A stretch of DNA of 64,000 nt from Epiperipatus broadwayi (GCA_028023455.1 JAQFVV010000030.1:8210876-8274875), one strand, 5' to 3'. Shown: positions 11,239 through 23,215, counted from the stretch's first letter. Notes: generated from the letters alone by a model not told the origin. Numbers and translations: made by a program.

Positions 11239-11655
11239 GGTACTAGTAGAGATAGTGTATTGCTACTGCTAGAGATGCCATTTTTGCATAAACACGCAGA
11301 AATATCCACAGTAGGGGCCCAAAAGCAGCAATGCTTGTTGCAGCCACTAGGTGGCGTTGTTCTCCATGCGTAAGAACAGGAACATTCCACCAGCTAGCAA
11401 CTATCAAGATTGTAGCCCACTACGTGGCGCTGTTTCTCTACGCTGCGCACGGAAAAACTGCACTCTAACTGCAATATTATTGCAAGCTTTGGTGCCAGCT
11501 AGCTGGTAGAATGTTCCTGTGCTTACGCATGGTGAACAGTGCCACCTAGTGGCTGCAACAGGCATTGCTGCTTTTGGGCCCCTACTGTGGATATTTCTGC
11601 ATGTTTATGCAGAAATGGCATCTCTAGCAGGCAATACACTATCTCCACTAATACC
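11239..11655. mobile_element. long-inverted-repeat foldback element
   Basis: The left arm 11239-11400 and right arm 11494-11655 form a near-perfect palindrome with a loop of about 90 bases. Paired blocks include TTGCAGCCACTAGGTGGC with GCCACCTAGTGGCTGCAA, and CAGTAGGGGCCCAAAAGCAG with CTGCTTTTGGGCCCCTACTG. The arms are richer in G+C than the surrounding intron. This fits a non-autonomous foldback or MITE insertion. No target duplication is obvious and no transposase is encoded. The 93-codon minus frame over the left arm is a by-product. Confidence 0.85.
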
Positions 11656-13861
11656 AATGAACGATAAATGAACATATAAATATATGAATACTTGTTTCTA
11701 TTATCCTTAGAAAATCAATTTTATCTTTAAAAGTCATCACTTTTTTTGCCATGAATTGCTTTCAGAACTGTTCAATAGCTGGAATTTATAGCATGGTCTA
11801 AGAAATAAATTGTGATTTCTGTCAGATCCATCTTATTTAGGTTTATATTCATTAAGATCATCACAAGAACCTTTCCATAGAAAAAAATTCTTAGGGGTTG
11901 CCACTAGTGTTCTTGTCTTTTAGTAGATAGCATTAGAATACAATTCAAGGAATTTTTATTAAGGGTTTGAAAAAGAAATTAGATTCATTAGCTACAATGT
12001 AAATATAAAACTTATTGTTATTTCATTTGATAGTAGATTTTTTTTCTAATGAAATAATATATACTGTCTCAAGAAATAATTAAATATGAATAAAATAATT
12101 TAAATATTAGGGCCAGTTTCTTATGGAAAAAAAAAAGAATTTATTAACTTTCAAATATTAATACAAAATAAAATAGCTAAGAGAAAATGATCTTTTAGAA
12201 AGATAAAAAGACTTAAGATTGTTAACCGAAATTATTACTATTGCAGCTACAATTTTAAAATTATTACATATATATAGAAATAACAAGAATTAAATTAAAG
12301 ATGAGAGAATTGTCATGATCTAAGTTAAAATTTTTCATTTATTTTTTTCCTTATTTCTTACACAGATTACAATCTTGAACTCATTTAATAAACTTTATAA
12401 ACCAGCTATATTAAAAGTAATTGCATTAATTATGTACAAAAAAATAAATAAATAAAGCAATAAGTTTTACAAATAGTTTCACTCTTCATAGAGCTTCCAA
12501 GCATTTAGCAAGATAGGAAAATAGAGAAGTGAGAAGAATTAACTATTATAATTTAGTAAATTGAAATTCTTTAAGATCAAATTTTGCTTGATGTTCTAGA
12601 CCACCGCTTATACACTTGAATAATGAAAGGCCTTCATTATTTATTAGGGGGCTCTAAATTTGAGATGCTAGAATAAATTGTTAAGGGAGCAGTGATCAAT
12701 AGCAACACTTGGTTCAATCTGTTTTCAGATACTGAACTCATTGCATTCTCAAATTATAAAATCTTTTCATTTATATAATATTATTCGATCCACAGTGCAC
12801 TTCTTTATATCCAACATTGACATTAATTAATTTTTGCAAATTGTATGCATTTATTTCAGTACATTTCCATACTTTTGACATATATGTATTAAGCATCTCA
12901 TGTGCTAAATATTACAATATTTTGTCTTTATTTCTGAAATCTCATCCATTCATCTGCTAATCACCATTCAAAATTTTGAGATAAAATCTCACTCTCTTTT
13001 TATTGCTGTATTTTTTTTATTGTATCACATTAGATTTTACCAAACCATCATAAGAATTTTCACTCGTATGCTTTGTCTAAATCCATCATCATATCTTCTT
13101 TTAATAGAGAACTGGAGAGGAGCCTATCTATTTTGAGGATTTTTTTCATATTAGAATTTTATAACTAGATAATTTTCTTCTCATTTTTGTATTTACCAAG
13201 TACTAATTGATTGTGCATAGAAGTGTACTGTTATAAATATTCCATGTATATATCTGTATATGTTTATATGGGGATAAATTTATTGTTACCATTTAGAATC
13301 AGCAGCAGAATTCAATACTTATTGATAAATATTTAATTCAAGATCTTCATTTCCATAATGATCCATAAAGTATATACTTTTTTGATCTTATCCCATCTTT
13401 AATTAATTCTTTACATAGAATGCTATCCTATTAAAATTTCCCTAATTCATTGATTGTTTTTTCTTTATTTGTTCCAAACTCCTTTTAATCATTTAAGTTT
13501 TAACATTTTACCAAAACATCACTAATATCACATTGTAAACTTGATTTTATTTTATTTTTTTTATCTTACTTTATTATCCACCATAATTTCTTTCACATTT
13601 CTTTATTTTAATTACAATCTTAGTTTTCAAATTCGAATTTTATAAATATTAATTTTTAGATAACAGCTAAAACTTACAAATTAAGATTTGTTCTTCAAAT
13701 ACAGTACTACACATGCTAAACAAATTGTAAGCCATTTTTATTTTTTCTTCAGTACATTTAAATTATTCCATAATTCTTAACTATAATTCATCAAATGTTA
13801 TAAAATAATAATAACTGAAGATGTTTTAAATAACAGTATGGTTTAATTAAATTTATTTTGT

Positions 13862-14356
13862 TTAAAACAGGCAAAACTCTCCATACAGTAGTGCCATGGC
13901 CTGGCTTATTAACAGTAATGTGCTAGCATAAGAAATAGTGATAATGTGATGTTTAGTGGTTTAACACCAATCCTGCCTAATAGGATAGTGGTGGCTATGG
14001 TTGTTAAAGAGCCAAAGACACCAAAATGTATGGGTACTGAACTGGGTTCAGATCCATTTGACTATATAAGCTATTGAGCTTAGATTGAAAATATTATTGT
14101 GTTTTCAATTTTATTCTCGTAGTTAAGTAGAAATAAAAGGTGGCTGCTGGAGGGTTGCATTAGATGCTTAGATCTAGATGCAGTGCTCTCAGATCCAAAG
14201 CTCTTAACTGACAAAGGCCACAAGTCAGAAACTAGTCTGGGCATATTGGATGAGTAGGCACTAGATAGGGATTTTATGCACAAGCTTTCTGGCATCCATT
14301 GATTACTCTGGATTGCACTGAGTGGCCTACTGTTTGGAGAGTTTTGCCTGTTTTAA
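13862..14356 (+). mobile_element. TTAA-flanked TIR repeat, single copy
   Basis: This 495-bp unit starts TTAAAACAGGCAAAACTC and ends GAGTTTTGCCTGTTTTAA, with TIRs of about 30 bases. TTAA is present at both ends, which would fit piggyBac-type target choice, although AACAGG is not a typical piggyBac end. The body matches the composite at 31757-32992, including GATAGTGGTGGCTATGGTT, AAAGGTGGCT-CTGGA and GGATGAGTAGGCACTAGATA. An approximately 60-codon frame on the minus strand recurs in the other copies because the DNA is repeated. No transposase similarity was recognised. Confidence 0.75.
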
Positions 14357-14844
14357 TATTATCACTAACAAATAGTGCACAATAATTTGTAATTGGAGTA
14401 CTACTATTATCTTTTTTATTTTGTTTTCATAATATATAAAATCCCTTGATTAAATATATACAAGAAATCCTATAAAATATAGTTACTTAGAATTAAAGTC
14501 ATGGGAAATATTAAGTTAAAGTTAAACAAAGAGAAACTTGAAAATACAAATGTAGTTACAATTAGGAATATAAAATATTTGCATCAATGCATTATTAAGT
14601 TCTGTTATGCCTAAAATTGTAACTGTTTGTTTGTTGAGATTTATAAATAATAGTGGGAATATTAAACAAGTTCAACATATAAAACTTTTGATTTGCTTTT
14701 TAAATTTTTTTTTTTCTTTGATGTTATTATGATTCAAATTTTTACATTTAATATAGCTTTTACTTTTTTATGTGTTCATATAAGCTAATGTTAAAAAGAA
14801 AGCTATAAATTTAACTAATTCGAGCTCTTTTTTTTTTTATCTAG

Positions 14845-16176
14845 GATAATGAAATCAATGGCAACACAGTTGCAACACGGTTACTGGGTTGCAGTTACTT
14901 ATACCCCTGCATCATTCCCAATCCTTATATTAAAAGTATAAGCCTTCGTCATGATGATGAGTTTCTTATTATAGCTAATCGAGGAATATGGCAATACTTG
15001 AGTTATTCTGAAGCAGTTCAAGAGATTCGAGAAATATCAAATCCTATTTTGGCTTCTAAAAGACTCCTTGATCTGGCACAGAGCTATGGTTCTCGAGAGA
15101 ACCTCAGTGTTTTAGTAATAAGGTTTAATTTTGAAGATACTGTCAAGAAAATTCTAATTAAAAAATTACGTCAACAAACTTCTCCACATATAAATGATGA
15201 ATTAGATATTGCTTTGATAAGGACCAATAACTGGGTTCAGGAAGAACAAAATGGTAACATACAAGACAATGATGATTTTGATCAAAGAATTGGGGAAGAA
15301 CAAATTAATTTTTATTTTACACAAAAGCGCAAAGAATGGGATGATCCAGAAGCGGACTCTGCCAATACTGACAGCGCATTTGCTGAAGATCATCTTAGCT
15401 TTGAATGTAGACAAGGGCAGCTATCAGATGGTTCAGAAGTAGAAGAAATATCTGCCCATACTTCTACCAGTAATGCAGAATTGGACCACAATGAGATTCC
15501 AGAACCACCACCACCACCTTCTGACATTGGAATGTATGATAGTCTAGAAGAATTTTCTATCACAATGCTCAATGAAAAAAACTTAGAAACTTTTGATGAT
15601 CTACCACCACCACCATCTAATTGGATTACGTCAGAATTGTCACAACTAAGGCCAAATCCTCCAATATCTGCACCCAAACCTCCACACAGTCATCAGACAT
15701 CAGAAGGAAGTAATTATCAGCAAGATTTAGAAGTTCATGACCATGAAGTAAATATGCATTTGAGAAGAAGTCCTCCAAATCTTTATCAGCAATTGCTTTC
15801 AATTAATAAATGCAGTGATAGTAAATATGAATCCAATTCCAAAACTCTGCAGCCCACTAAAGATGAGAAGCCAAAAGTCCAAGTGTCTCATTTAAAAATA
15901 TATGGAAAACAATCTGATAAATCATCTCCAAATACTTCCAGTAATCACTGTGATCAAAGTAATAAATGTTCCTATGTAAATGCGAATCAAAGCAGAACTC
16001 CAGTCAAAGACCTAGTTCGAGAATTAGAATCAGTATTTAAGAAAAAATCTCAACAAAATGGAAACTTGATTAATATACCCAAATCAGAGTACCAAAAACA
16101 GGACATACCTGCAACAAATAACAACCCTGAAGGACATGTGATTGAACTAAGAAGTTATGGGAGAACTTACTTTTAA
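14845..16176 (+). CDS. PHLPP: PHLPP-like phosphatase, terminal exon
   Basis: This is the last coding exon of the phosphatase, 443 codons plus stop TAA (16174-16176). The first part completes the PP2C domain: DNEINGNTVATRLLGCSYLYPC, then DDEFLIIANRGIW, then LSYSEAVQEI and LAQSYGSRENLSVLVI. The catalytic-domain order matches the family's 'EDN..NG.T..TR.LGC.YLYP', 'DE.LI..N...W..LSY.EAV' and 'LAQSYG..DN' blocks. The final 'DN' seen in many PP2C metal sites reads EN here. A 350-residue low-complexity tail follows, with EPPPPPSD (15502-) and LPPPPS (15601-15618, an EVH1-type ligand) and several Ser/Asn-rich stretches. The C-terminus is RTYF, so T-Y-F fits a class I PDZ ligand; vertebrate PHLPPs also end in a PDZ ligand. 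The acceptor is CTAG after a T-run. An apparent start at 14998 (TTG) is not real, because the frame is open from the splice site. Confidence 0.93.
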   Translation, partial: DNEINGNTVATRLLGCSYLYPCIIPNPYIKSISLRHDDEFLIIANRGIWQYLSYSEAVQEIREISNPILASKRLLDLAQSYGSRENLSVLVIRFNFEDTVKKILIKKLRQQTSPHINDELDIALIRTNNWVQEEQNGNIQDNDDFDQRIGEEQINFYFTQKRKEWDDPEADSANTDSAFAEDHLSFECRQGQLSDGSEVEEISAHTSTSNAELDHNEIPEPPPPPSDIGMYDSLEEFSITMLNEKNLETFDDLPPPPSNWITSELSQLRPNPPISAPKPPHSHQTSEGSNYQQDLEVHDHEVNMHLRRSPPNLYQQLLSINKCSDSKYESNSKTLQPTKDEKPKVQVSHLKIYGKQSDKSSPNTSSNHCDQSNKCSYVNANQSRTPVKDLVRELESVFKKKSQQNGNLINIPKSEYQKQDIPATNNNPEGHVIELRSYGRTYF

Positions 16177-16660
16177 AAATCTAAGTTGAAATTTCATCTG
16201 TTTGCCAAATTAGTTTAATTTATTTATTTTTTTATAAATTTTTAAAATAATAGTAATAATCAAATAGATCGTTTTAAAAATTGTAAAGTTTAGAAAAGAT
16301 TTTTTTTAAAAAAATTGGGGAAAAAATTAACATTCCTTATTTCTTATAATATTTGGCATAATGCAGTATGAATGTATTTTATGAATGCTTGAATATTCAT
16401 TTGCTCTACTGTAAATATAATTTTTTTAATCTGTTAATTTACTCCACTGTATATTATCCAAGAATGTTCACCATCTCATTAAGTCATAATTTATCATCGT
16501 CTTGCATATTTAAAAAAAAAAATCAACATCCTCTGATAAAATTTCAGAGAAAAATCATATTTCATTTAAATAATGTTTAATATTGCTTTATAATCAATTA
16601 AATTATTATATATATATATTATCATTTAATAAAATATTTTAAAATATTTAATAGAGCAGA
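16177..16660 (+). other. putative PHLPP 3' UTR
   Basis: This AT-rich sequence follows the stop codon. A candidate polyadenylation signal AATAAA lies at 16628-16633, about 450 bases downstream. Other A/T-rich hexamers exist, so the true end is uncertain. Confidence 0.5.
16628..16633 (+). terminator. candidate polyadenylation signal AATAAA
   Basis: This is a canonical hexamer downstream of the PHLPP stop. In AT-rich DNA it can occur by chance. Confidence 0.4.
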
Positions 16661-17090
16661 TGTCTTTATTTTCAATTCACAACTTAATACATAAAGTCAA
16701 TAATGAAAAAATAAAATTATACAATAGATGATTAATAATTTTTTGAATAAGATGACATTATTGTGAAAAGGAATATTTTGAAGTATCATAAATATATATG
16801 AAATATTATTTTGGATTTTCTTATGTGCAATTATTTTTATGCCAGCTGTTCCAATCATTTTTAGGGCTACTTGTAGGATTCCAAATTATTTGATGAAGTT
16901 TCAATAATATCAAACTTTTTTTTTTTTTTAAATTTTGGCAAGCCATTTTAAATACCATGTATGGCAACAATAAAAATCAGGATCATTTACTTATTGATTT
17001 TCTCCCATATAAAAGTTTTTTTTTGCCTGTTTTTACACAGAGAAAAGTTTAACAGAGTATTTGACATATGTAAAAATAATTTTATATATT

Positions 17091-17480
17091 ATAATGGATT
17101 GAAAATGTGGTCCAATTGTTGATTGCCATTTATAACAGATTGAAAAGTGTGAGTCTCTCATTTAATACCCCACAATTTGAGCTGCATTTGTGTTGGATTG
17201 AATGGAACAACACAAAGGATAAGGAAAATAAACTTTAGTATTCCTCATGAATTGAAACATCATTTATAATAATATAAACCTAGTATAAATGTTGACTGCT
17301 ATTGATAACTAAATGATAATGATCCATGAGTGGATAAAAACAATGTCTTTAATATGCCTTACGAATCTAGAAGTGACTTATAACAAAATGAAAAGGATAA
17401 GAATAAAAAGTAAAAACTTTATTATATCTTGCAAATTTAAAACATTAATTTAACAAAGTAAAGCATAATCCAATAGTTGA
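17091..17480. repeat. degenerate ~110-bp tandem repeats
   Basis: Three similar units can be traced. They contain AACTTTAGTATTCCTCATGAATT, AATGTCTTTAATATGCCTTACGAAT and AACTTTATTATATCTTGCAAATT, each followed by a run like AA(A/C)AT-ATTTATAA. A block TTGAAAAGTG-AAGTC-like at 17140-17155 also occurs near 37317, so the segment may be part of an LTR of a minus-strand gypsy element. Confidence 0.4.
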
Positions 17481-17943
17481 CCAAATAAAATGAAAATAAT
17501 GCTAATAAAAATGAAAAGAAAGACAATACTAGCGAAGCAATAATATCCTAAAAACAGTAATATACCCTTATTGGATAAATCAATTGTATTGTAATTAAAT
17601 ACTTAATGTTGATAAAACGCTTTGTTAACTTACAAATTTATGTATATTAATCTCTTCTTAATAAAATATATAAAATTTTTCCTTTTAAAACCTTATAAAT
17701 TTACGTCAGATTATAATAGAACAAAACTATGATAAAATACAATACACAAGATAGATTAACTTATCCTATCTCACCATCTACACCAACTTACAATAATATA
17801 AAATGAAAGTCAACACTTCATATAATCTTATAATTTATAATATCCAATCATGACGGCATAAAATAAATGAAAGAATCTTATTTGAATACTTATACAAATA
17901 CTATTAACAAATTATCTTTTAAATCAATAAAGCCGAGTTACTA

Positions 17944-18066
17944 AACTTTTAAATTATGTAAACGATCCGCACTCCTTTAAGGAAAGAGGGTGAATGCATG
18001 GTCTTCATGTAGAATGCCATGAATGATACTATAAAAATATAATCCATGATTGCATCTAGTTCAAAT
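17944..18066 (-). repeat. LTR-like segment, inverted relative to 22615-22745
   Basis: Read on the plus strand this contains GGTGAATGCATGG, TCTTCATGTAG, ATGAATGAT and AATCCATGATTG. The reverse complement of 22615-22745 shows the same order, with GGTGAACGCAT, TCTTCATATAG, GTGAATGAT and AATCCATGATTG. The two copies therefore face each other across a region holding gypsy coding relics on opposite strands. Confidence 0.55.
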
Positions 18067-20224
18067 ATGACAATTTAATATTCAATACACATACAACTTA
18101 GATCAGTTCATCCAATCTTTACCTCTTGATTGTAATACTTAATATAATTTCAATAGATACTCAAAATTACTTTCAACCAAGTTATCATGATGTTAAGGCA
18201 GGATGATATATATATATATGGGTATGTGCATTCAATCTTATTTTATTCTGAAAATAATTTAAATAAATCAGAGACTTTATTAAAATAAAAAAGTTTAACA
18301 ATATTTATTAACTTAAAACAATTTAGATTTATCTTTATATAACAAAATTTATTATTATGAGTGCTTTAACATACATTTCTATTATATTAGTATATAAATT
18401 TTAAAATAATATCTTTCTGTATCCCCATCATAGATATGTATCATAACATAAAAAATATTTAATAGGTTGTAAAACAATAAATAAAATTTTATAATTCAAA
18501 AGATAATGATAACACTAACTAAATTTAAATTAAACAGTATAAATAAAAACTTTTGTAATATCCAATCCTTTTAAGATTCCCTTTCTATATCTATGTATGG
18601 TCCCTATTATTAAAAGAAAGTCTTTTCATCCAAGGATATTAGTCATTTATACAGAATAATAAATAAACAAATATTACTAAATTAATTAAGTTAGTAATAA
18701 ATAAAAATCTTGCCTTCATATTAATTTCACTTATTAACCTAGTCAAATCACTTTGTAAGGAAAACCTAAATTTTATTAGATAAAAAAAATATTTAACTCA
18801 ATGATCTTTCCATTTTCTTTTCATCTAATGATTTTCCCAAATTTATTATTCCAACATAAGTAGATTTTAGAAGTTAAAGGAAATAAAATTAAATATTTAT
18901 AGATGTTAATACACGAAGATGATATGATGTGTTGAAAGTTTATGGTATTGTCCTATTCATTTTCCATAATTTGAGTAATAATATTCCATAAGAATAAAGT
19001 TCTTTTATTTTCCAGTCATCGGTGAGGCAATCAGTATACTCCATTGTTCATAAACATTGCTCTTGCATAATGTTAACATCTCCTCTCATAAATTATTTCA
19101 ATATAAATTGAAGTTGGATATTTAATTATACAGATGAAATATATATATATTACACATTTCAATAGGAATGAGTAATTACACTATTTTAGGTTAGAACAAT
19201 AGCATTTGAACCTATGGCAAATTGTCTTTACTCGTGATGCATTTTCTATAACTTGAAATGTTCTTAAAATAATTTTGTTTAGATATATAAATGTTTTTGA
19301 TATTTATCTTCCTTAAAATTCAAGTTTAGAATGATATCGTTAAGAATATTAAAGATAATTTTGTTTTTGAAATTATTATTAATGATATTAAAGATTAATT
19401 TATTCTTTTCTTGAGTGATATTAGAGTTCTCTGCTTATGAAGATTTTGTAAATAAAGAAAATTTGTTCAAACTATTGATCCATCTTTTTAATATGTTCGG
19501 TATTTGAACACAGCAAAATAACTATGCATAGCTTCTAGTTTATTTGTAAAAGATAAAATTAATTTGGAAATTAGTTGATTTAGCTTTTATAGTAGAATTG
19601 ACTTTTGGTAATTAGCATGTGTTAAATTACTATTTCATTTCACTATTTTATATTTGATTATTGTTGAATGCATCATAATTAATAATTGTATAATTGAGTT
19701 CTAATTTTATTTCCTTACTAAGATACAACTTTACCTAAGATTATGTCTGTTTTGCATCTTGATTAGTGATGTTAGTTAACTTAATAAATATTTTATACAT
19801 ATATATTAATGATTGAAATATAAGTATACTTTTGTTATTAAAATTTTATAACATTTAAGTTATATATAGGTATTTTAACATAAAAAGATAACATATTTAC
19901 TATTTATAAACTTACAATTATATTTTTAAGTTTATGGTTTGATATTGCATATAAACAAATGAGCTTAATAAGATTGTAAGTTACCCTTACAATTCTCCAC
20001 TCATATAGGGTTAAAATTTTCAAATAGGATAAGAAAATTTCAACATTTAAAGTGTATTCTAATGTTATATGCATATTTTTTTAATTTAGGTTAATAAAAG
20101 GGTTATATAACTTATTTCATATCTGTTCTTTTTGTTATCTATATATTTTTTATTAGTCTCAGTGTTCTCATTGAAATGATTATCTCTAGGTTTTTATTTA
20201 GTGTTGTCTCCTTTCTATTTCTCA
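18067..20224. other. AT-rich non-coding stretch
   Basis: There is no coding region. It may include the decayed 3' end and untranslated part of the minus-strand gypsy element that starts at 21757. Confidence 0.45.
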
Positions 20225-21757
20225 TTCTATAATCTACATATGATAGTTATCTAAACTTTCTGGTTGACCAAAATATGATTTAAGAATGTGGGCATTATAT
20301 ATATCTTTTATTTCACAATCTATCCAGAATGCATTTGGACCTGTTTGTTTTATTATAGTAAAGGGTCTTTTATATGGATTATAGAATTTATGGCATTTGT
20401 TTTGAAATTGTTTACTAAGGTTATGGGTTTTTATAAAAAGCTTGTCTTTTATTTTGAATTGGTAGCTATTTTTCTTTCTGTTTTTACTTTTCAGTTCTGA
20501 TTTATTAATCTTTGATATGCCTTTTGAATGTCATTTAATTGGAGGTTGGTAATTTTTAAATAAATTTGGAATTTCTTTATTGAAATGTAATTTAATAGGT
20601 ATGAATCCAGTAGATTCATTTGCATTTCAGTTAATATAATTTACTATGTTTCATTTGTTTTACCAATCTATAATCATCTTCCAAGTAAGTTCTAAACAAA
20701 CATCCAAACTCCTGCACTACACATTTGAAAGGGTTTGATTATGGATTTCTAATGGATGTGAGCACATGTTTTATTTGTGATTTTTCTACCCATTTCTTCT
20801 AATTTTTAGATAGGAAAGGTGTACCATGGTCTGTTAATATGACTTTAGATTTTCCTATAGTTATGAAATTGAGGGTGTTTAATACTCTGACAGTATTAGC
20901 TTGAGATATTGGTTAGGCTGAAACATGTTTGGAAAAGAGATCATAAGTGACTAATAAGTACTTTTGTTTATTAAATGGATGCAATGGTCCATAATAGTCT
21001 ATCATTAAGATCTCATTTGGTCTTTCAGGGATAATAGGTTTTAATGTATTACTGAAATCTTGATTTACTGGTTTGACTCTTAAGCATATAATCACGAAGT
21101 GATTCTAAGATATTTTTATACATTTTTGGCCAGTAAAACCAATTTTTCAAGGTGTGTTCTGTTTTGTGGGCACTGAAATGTTAATATAAACAGTGGATGT
21201 ATTTTATGAGTGGGATACATAAAATTTTAGGTATTATTATTCTCCACTCATCTATATCTTTATTAGTTTTGTGAATTAAGACCAGATTTTTTAACTTATA
21301 ATGGTTGAGATTTTTCGGTGCATTCAAAACTTTTTTTCTTTTTAAAACTCTTATAATGAGATTTAAAATAGGATCATTAAATTGCATTTCATATAATCTT
21401 TTTAAATTGTTCTCTATATTACTATTAATCATCATGTTGATATTTGTAATGTAGGCATTTTCTATTGATAGATGGTTTTGTTCTGACCTACATGGATTTT
21501 GACTCAGCACATCAGCCACAACGTTCTTAGATCCCTTACAGTATTGTACTGTATAGTTGAATTTCTGTAACAATAGACTCCATCTGACTAACCATGTATT
21601 GGTCAAATAGCTGTGATTCAGGAATTCGAGGCTTTTGTAGTCTGTAATCACTATTTTCCACTCCGAGAAGCATCTGTTGACATTTCTGGAAAGCCCATAT
21701 TATTGCTAATCCTTTCTTGTCAGTGACTGTATAGTTTATTTTTGGACCCCAAAACAT
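20225..21757 (-). pseudogene. Ty3/gypsy pol relic (RNase H + integrase)
   Basis: Reading on the minus strand from 21757, the sequence begins in the RT/RNase H region. It shows WGPKINYTVTDKKGLAIIWA, then TDYKSLEFLNHSYL and LVRWSLLLQKFNY, then GSKNVVADVLSQNP (family consensus GK.N.VADALSR.P). Integrase follows at 21100-20700. It shows IDYYGPL, then LLVTYDLFSKHVSA, then ILTDHGTPF (near 20838, second catalytic Asp) and SIRNP...VVQEFG (catalytic Glu region). The C-terminal part near 20245-20370 reads PNAFWIDCEIKDIYNAHILK, typical of gypsy integrase tails. Stops and frameshifts interrupt it. Everything upstream of RNase H is missing and replaced at 21757 by unrelated plus-strand sequence. Confidence 0.85.
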
Positions 21758-22550
21758 GAATAATTTAGAAGAAAAATTGAAAAGTAATATGAAAAATGTT
21801 AAATGAGAATTAAAATTGGAAATGAAGTATTTGGAAAATAAATTATATAATGATATCGAACAGTTATCAATAGGTCTAAATAATGTTAAAAGAGATATTA
21901 AAATGAGACAAGCCTTAGAAGAAATATAAAAAAAATGTTGAAGAAAAGGATACCAGATGTCAACAGAGATTCAGAGAATTTCATACTAGTATCATTGATC
22001 AAATGAATATTTAATGCAATGAATTGTATAGAACCAAAGAAATTTTTAAAAATGAAATAGATGAGAAATAGAAGAAAATACAAACAGAAATGCAAAAAAA
22101 ATTACAAGAAGTAAATAATAAAATTGGTCACATCTGTATGAAACAAATTAATCAGGCATTAATGAAGACTCATTGAAAGAGTTGGATAAAAATTTCAAAC
22201 AAATTAAAATAACTACTATAGAAAATGATAGAATATCAGAAAATACCACATTAGAAAAATTGATGGAGGGCACAACAGAGATACAAGATAAATTGTATGG
22301 ATGACGCATTTAAACAAAAATTCAAATTTATTGAACTACAAATGTCTCAAAATACACTTGCGTATTGACCACAACATAATGATGTCCAACATAAAACAGA
22401 TACATAAAGAAGGAAATACTAGAGAAGATCAAATAGAACTAACTTTTAAAAATCCACAAAGATTAATTGATTTAAATATGGAATCAACAATAATCAACCA
22501 ATGGACAAAACAATTATTGCAACAACATATGTAAAAGAAAAGGGTACTAT
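21758..22550 (+). pseudogene. coiled-coil gag-like relic
   Basis: The plus strand reads a highly charged heptad-like sequence beginning MNNLEEKLKSNMKNV and continuing with ELKLEMKYLENKLYND, RDIKMRQALEEI and EIQDKLYG. It is broken by stops about every 30-80 codons. Composition (Lys, Glu, Asn, Leu, Ile, no Pro) suggests a long coiled coil. A comparable charged, broken coding relic occurs on the minus strand at 36190-36980. Coiled-coil Gag N-termini are known in some gypsy lineages, so I infer a gag relic, but there is no zinc knuckle to prove it. An LTR-like segment follows at 22615. Confidence 0.5.
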
Positions 22551-22614
22551 GTTCCATAAATTATGTAATATCTAAGAAGGCTCACCCACTTTCTTTAAGT
22601 ATACAAATATTTAA

Positions 22615-22745
22615 AATAGATTCAATCATGGATTAAACTTTTATCACATCATTCACGACATCCTATATGAAGACCACAAGTCCGACTATAGTTAGATGCG
22701 TTCACCTTCATTTCTTAAGAGAATGCAGACTGCTACAATTGTAAT
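22615..22745 (+). repeat. LTR-like segment, inverted relative to 17944-18066
   Basis: This is the partner of the segment at 17944-18066, with blocks CAATCATGGATT, ATCATTCACGACATCCTATATGAAGACCA (shown in parts) and ATGCGTTCACCTTC. It contains an extra 20-25 bases relative to the other copy. Confidence 0.55.
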
Positions 22746-23215
22746 CACTCTAATATGTGTAATATTTTTAATACTCTAACATAATCAAATTCCAACATCA
22801 AAGCTTAGTATTTAAACTAAATTTACAATCCATACCGATGAGTTTTAAATTTAATCAAAGTAAATCATTTTATTTAATGGAATTCAAATACTAATATTAA
22901 TATATGCTATTACCAATTTTATAATATAATAAGATTATCATCTTTATAATCAAATACTAAATTACTATAACACCTATCCAATAAATAATAGTTTAAAAAA
23001 TATTCAGGCATCCAATTATAATTGCCTTTGTTTATCCTAAATAAATAATATACTCTATCCTAAAATAACTTACATATAACTAATAAAATAACAATGATAA
23101 TCTTCTAATTAGTTATTACATATTTAGCAATATCAAATTAATTAATTTGTTACCATATAAAAATGTATACTTAGTTCAAAAGATAATATATTGAATTTAC
23201 TATAAATTAAATAAT
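22746..23215. other. AT-rich non-coding stretch
   Basis: Nothing recognised here. Confidence 0.5.

Larger units (their letters stand above)
10715..14844 (+). other. PHLPP intron (phase 0, 4130 bp)
   Basis: This intron lies between the two PHLPP exons. It starts GTATGT and ends with a T-rich tract and CTAG. It hosts a foldback element (11239-11655) and a TIR repeat (13862-14356). The rest is AT-rich without coding potential. Confidence 0.85.

Noticed and set aside
11109-11390. 93-codon minus-strand ORF with many cysteines
   Set aside because: It lies in one arm of the foldback element, and the other arm does not keep it. No family is recognised.
14998-15000. Start codon of a 392-residue protein at 14998
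   Set aside because: The codon is TTG and the frame is open further upstream to the splice acceptor at 14844, where the protein continues the PP2C domain from the previous exon.
15202-15677. Overlapping frames on both strands within the PHLPP terminal exon
   Set aside because: They are shadows of the conserved PHLPP frame. The Gly-rich antisense peptide is just the complement of the proline codons.
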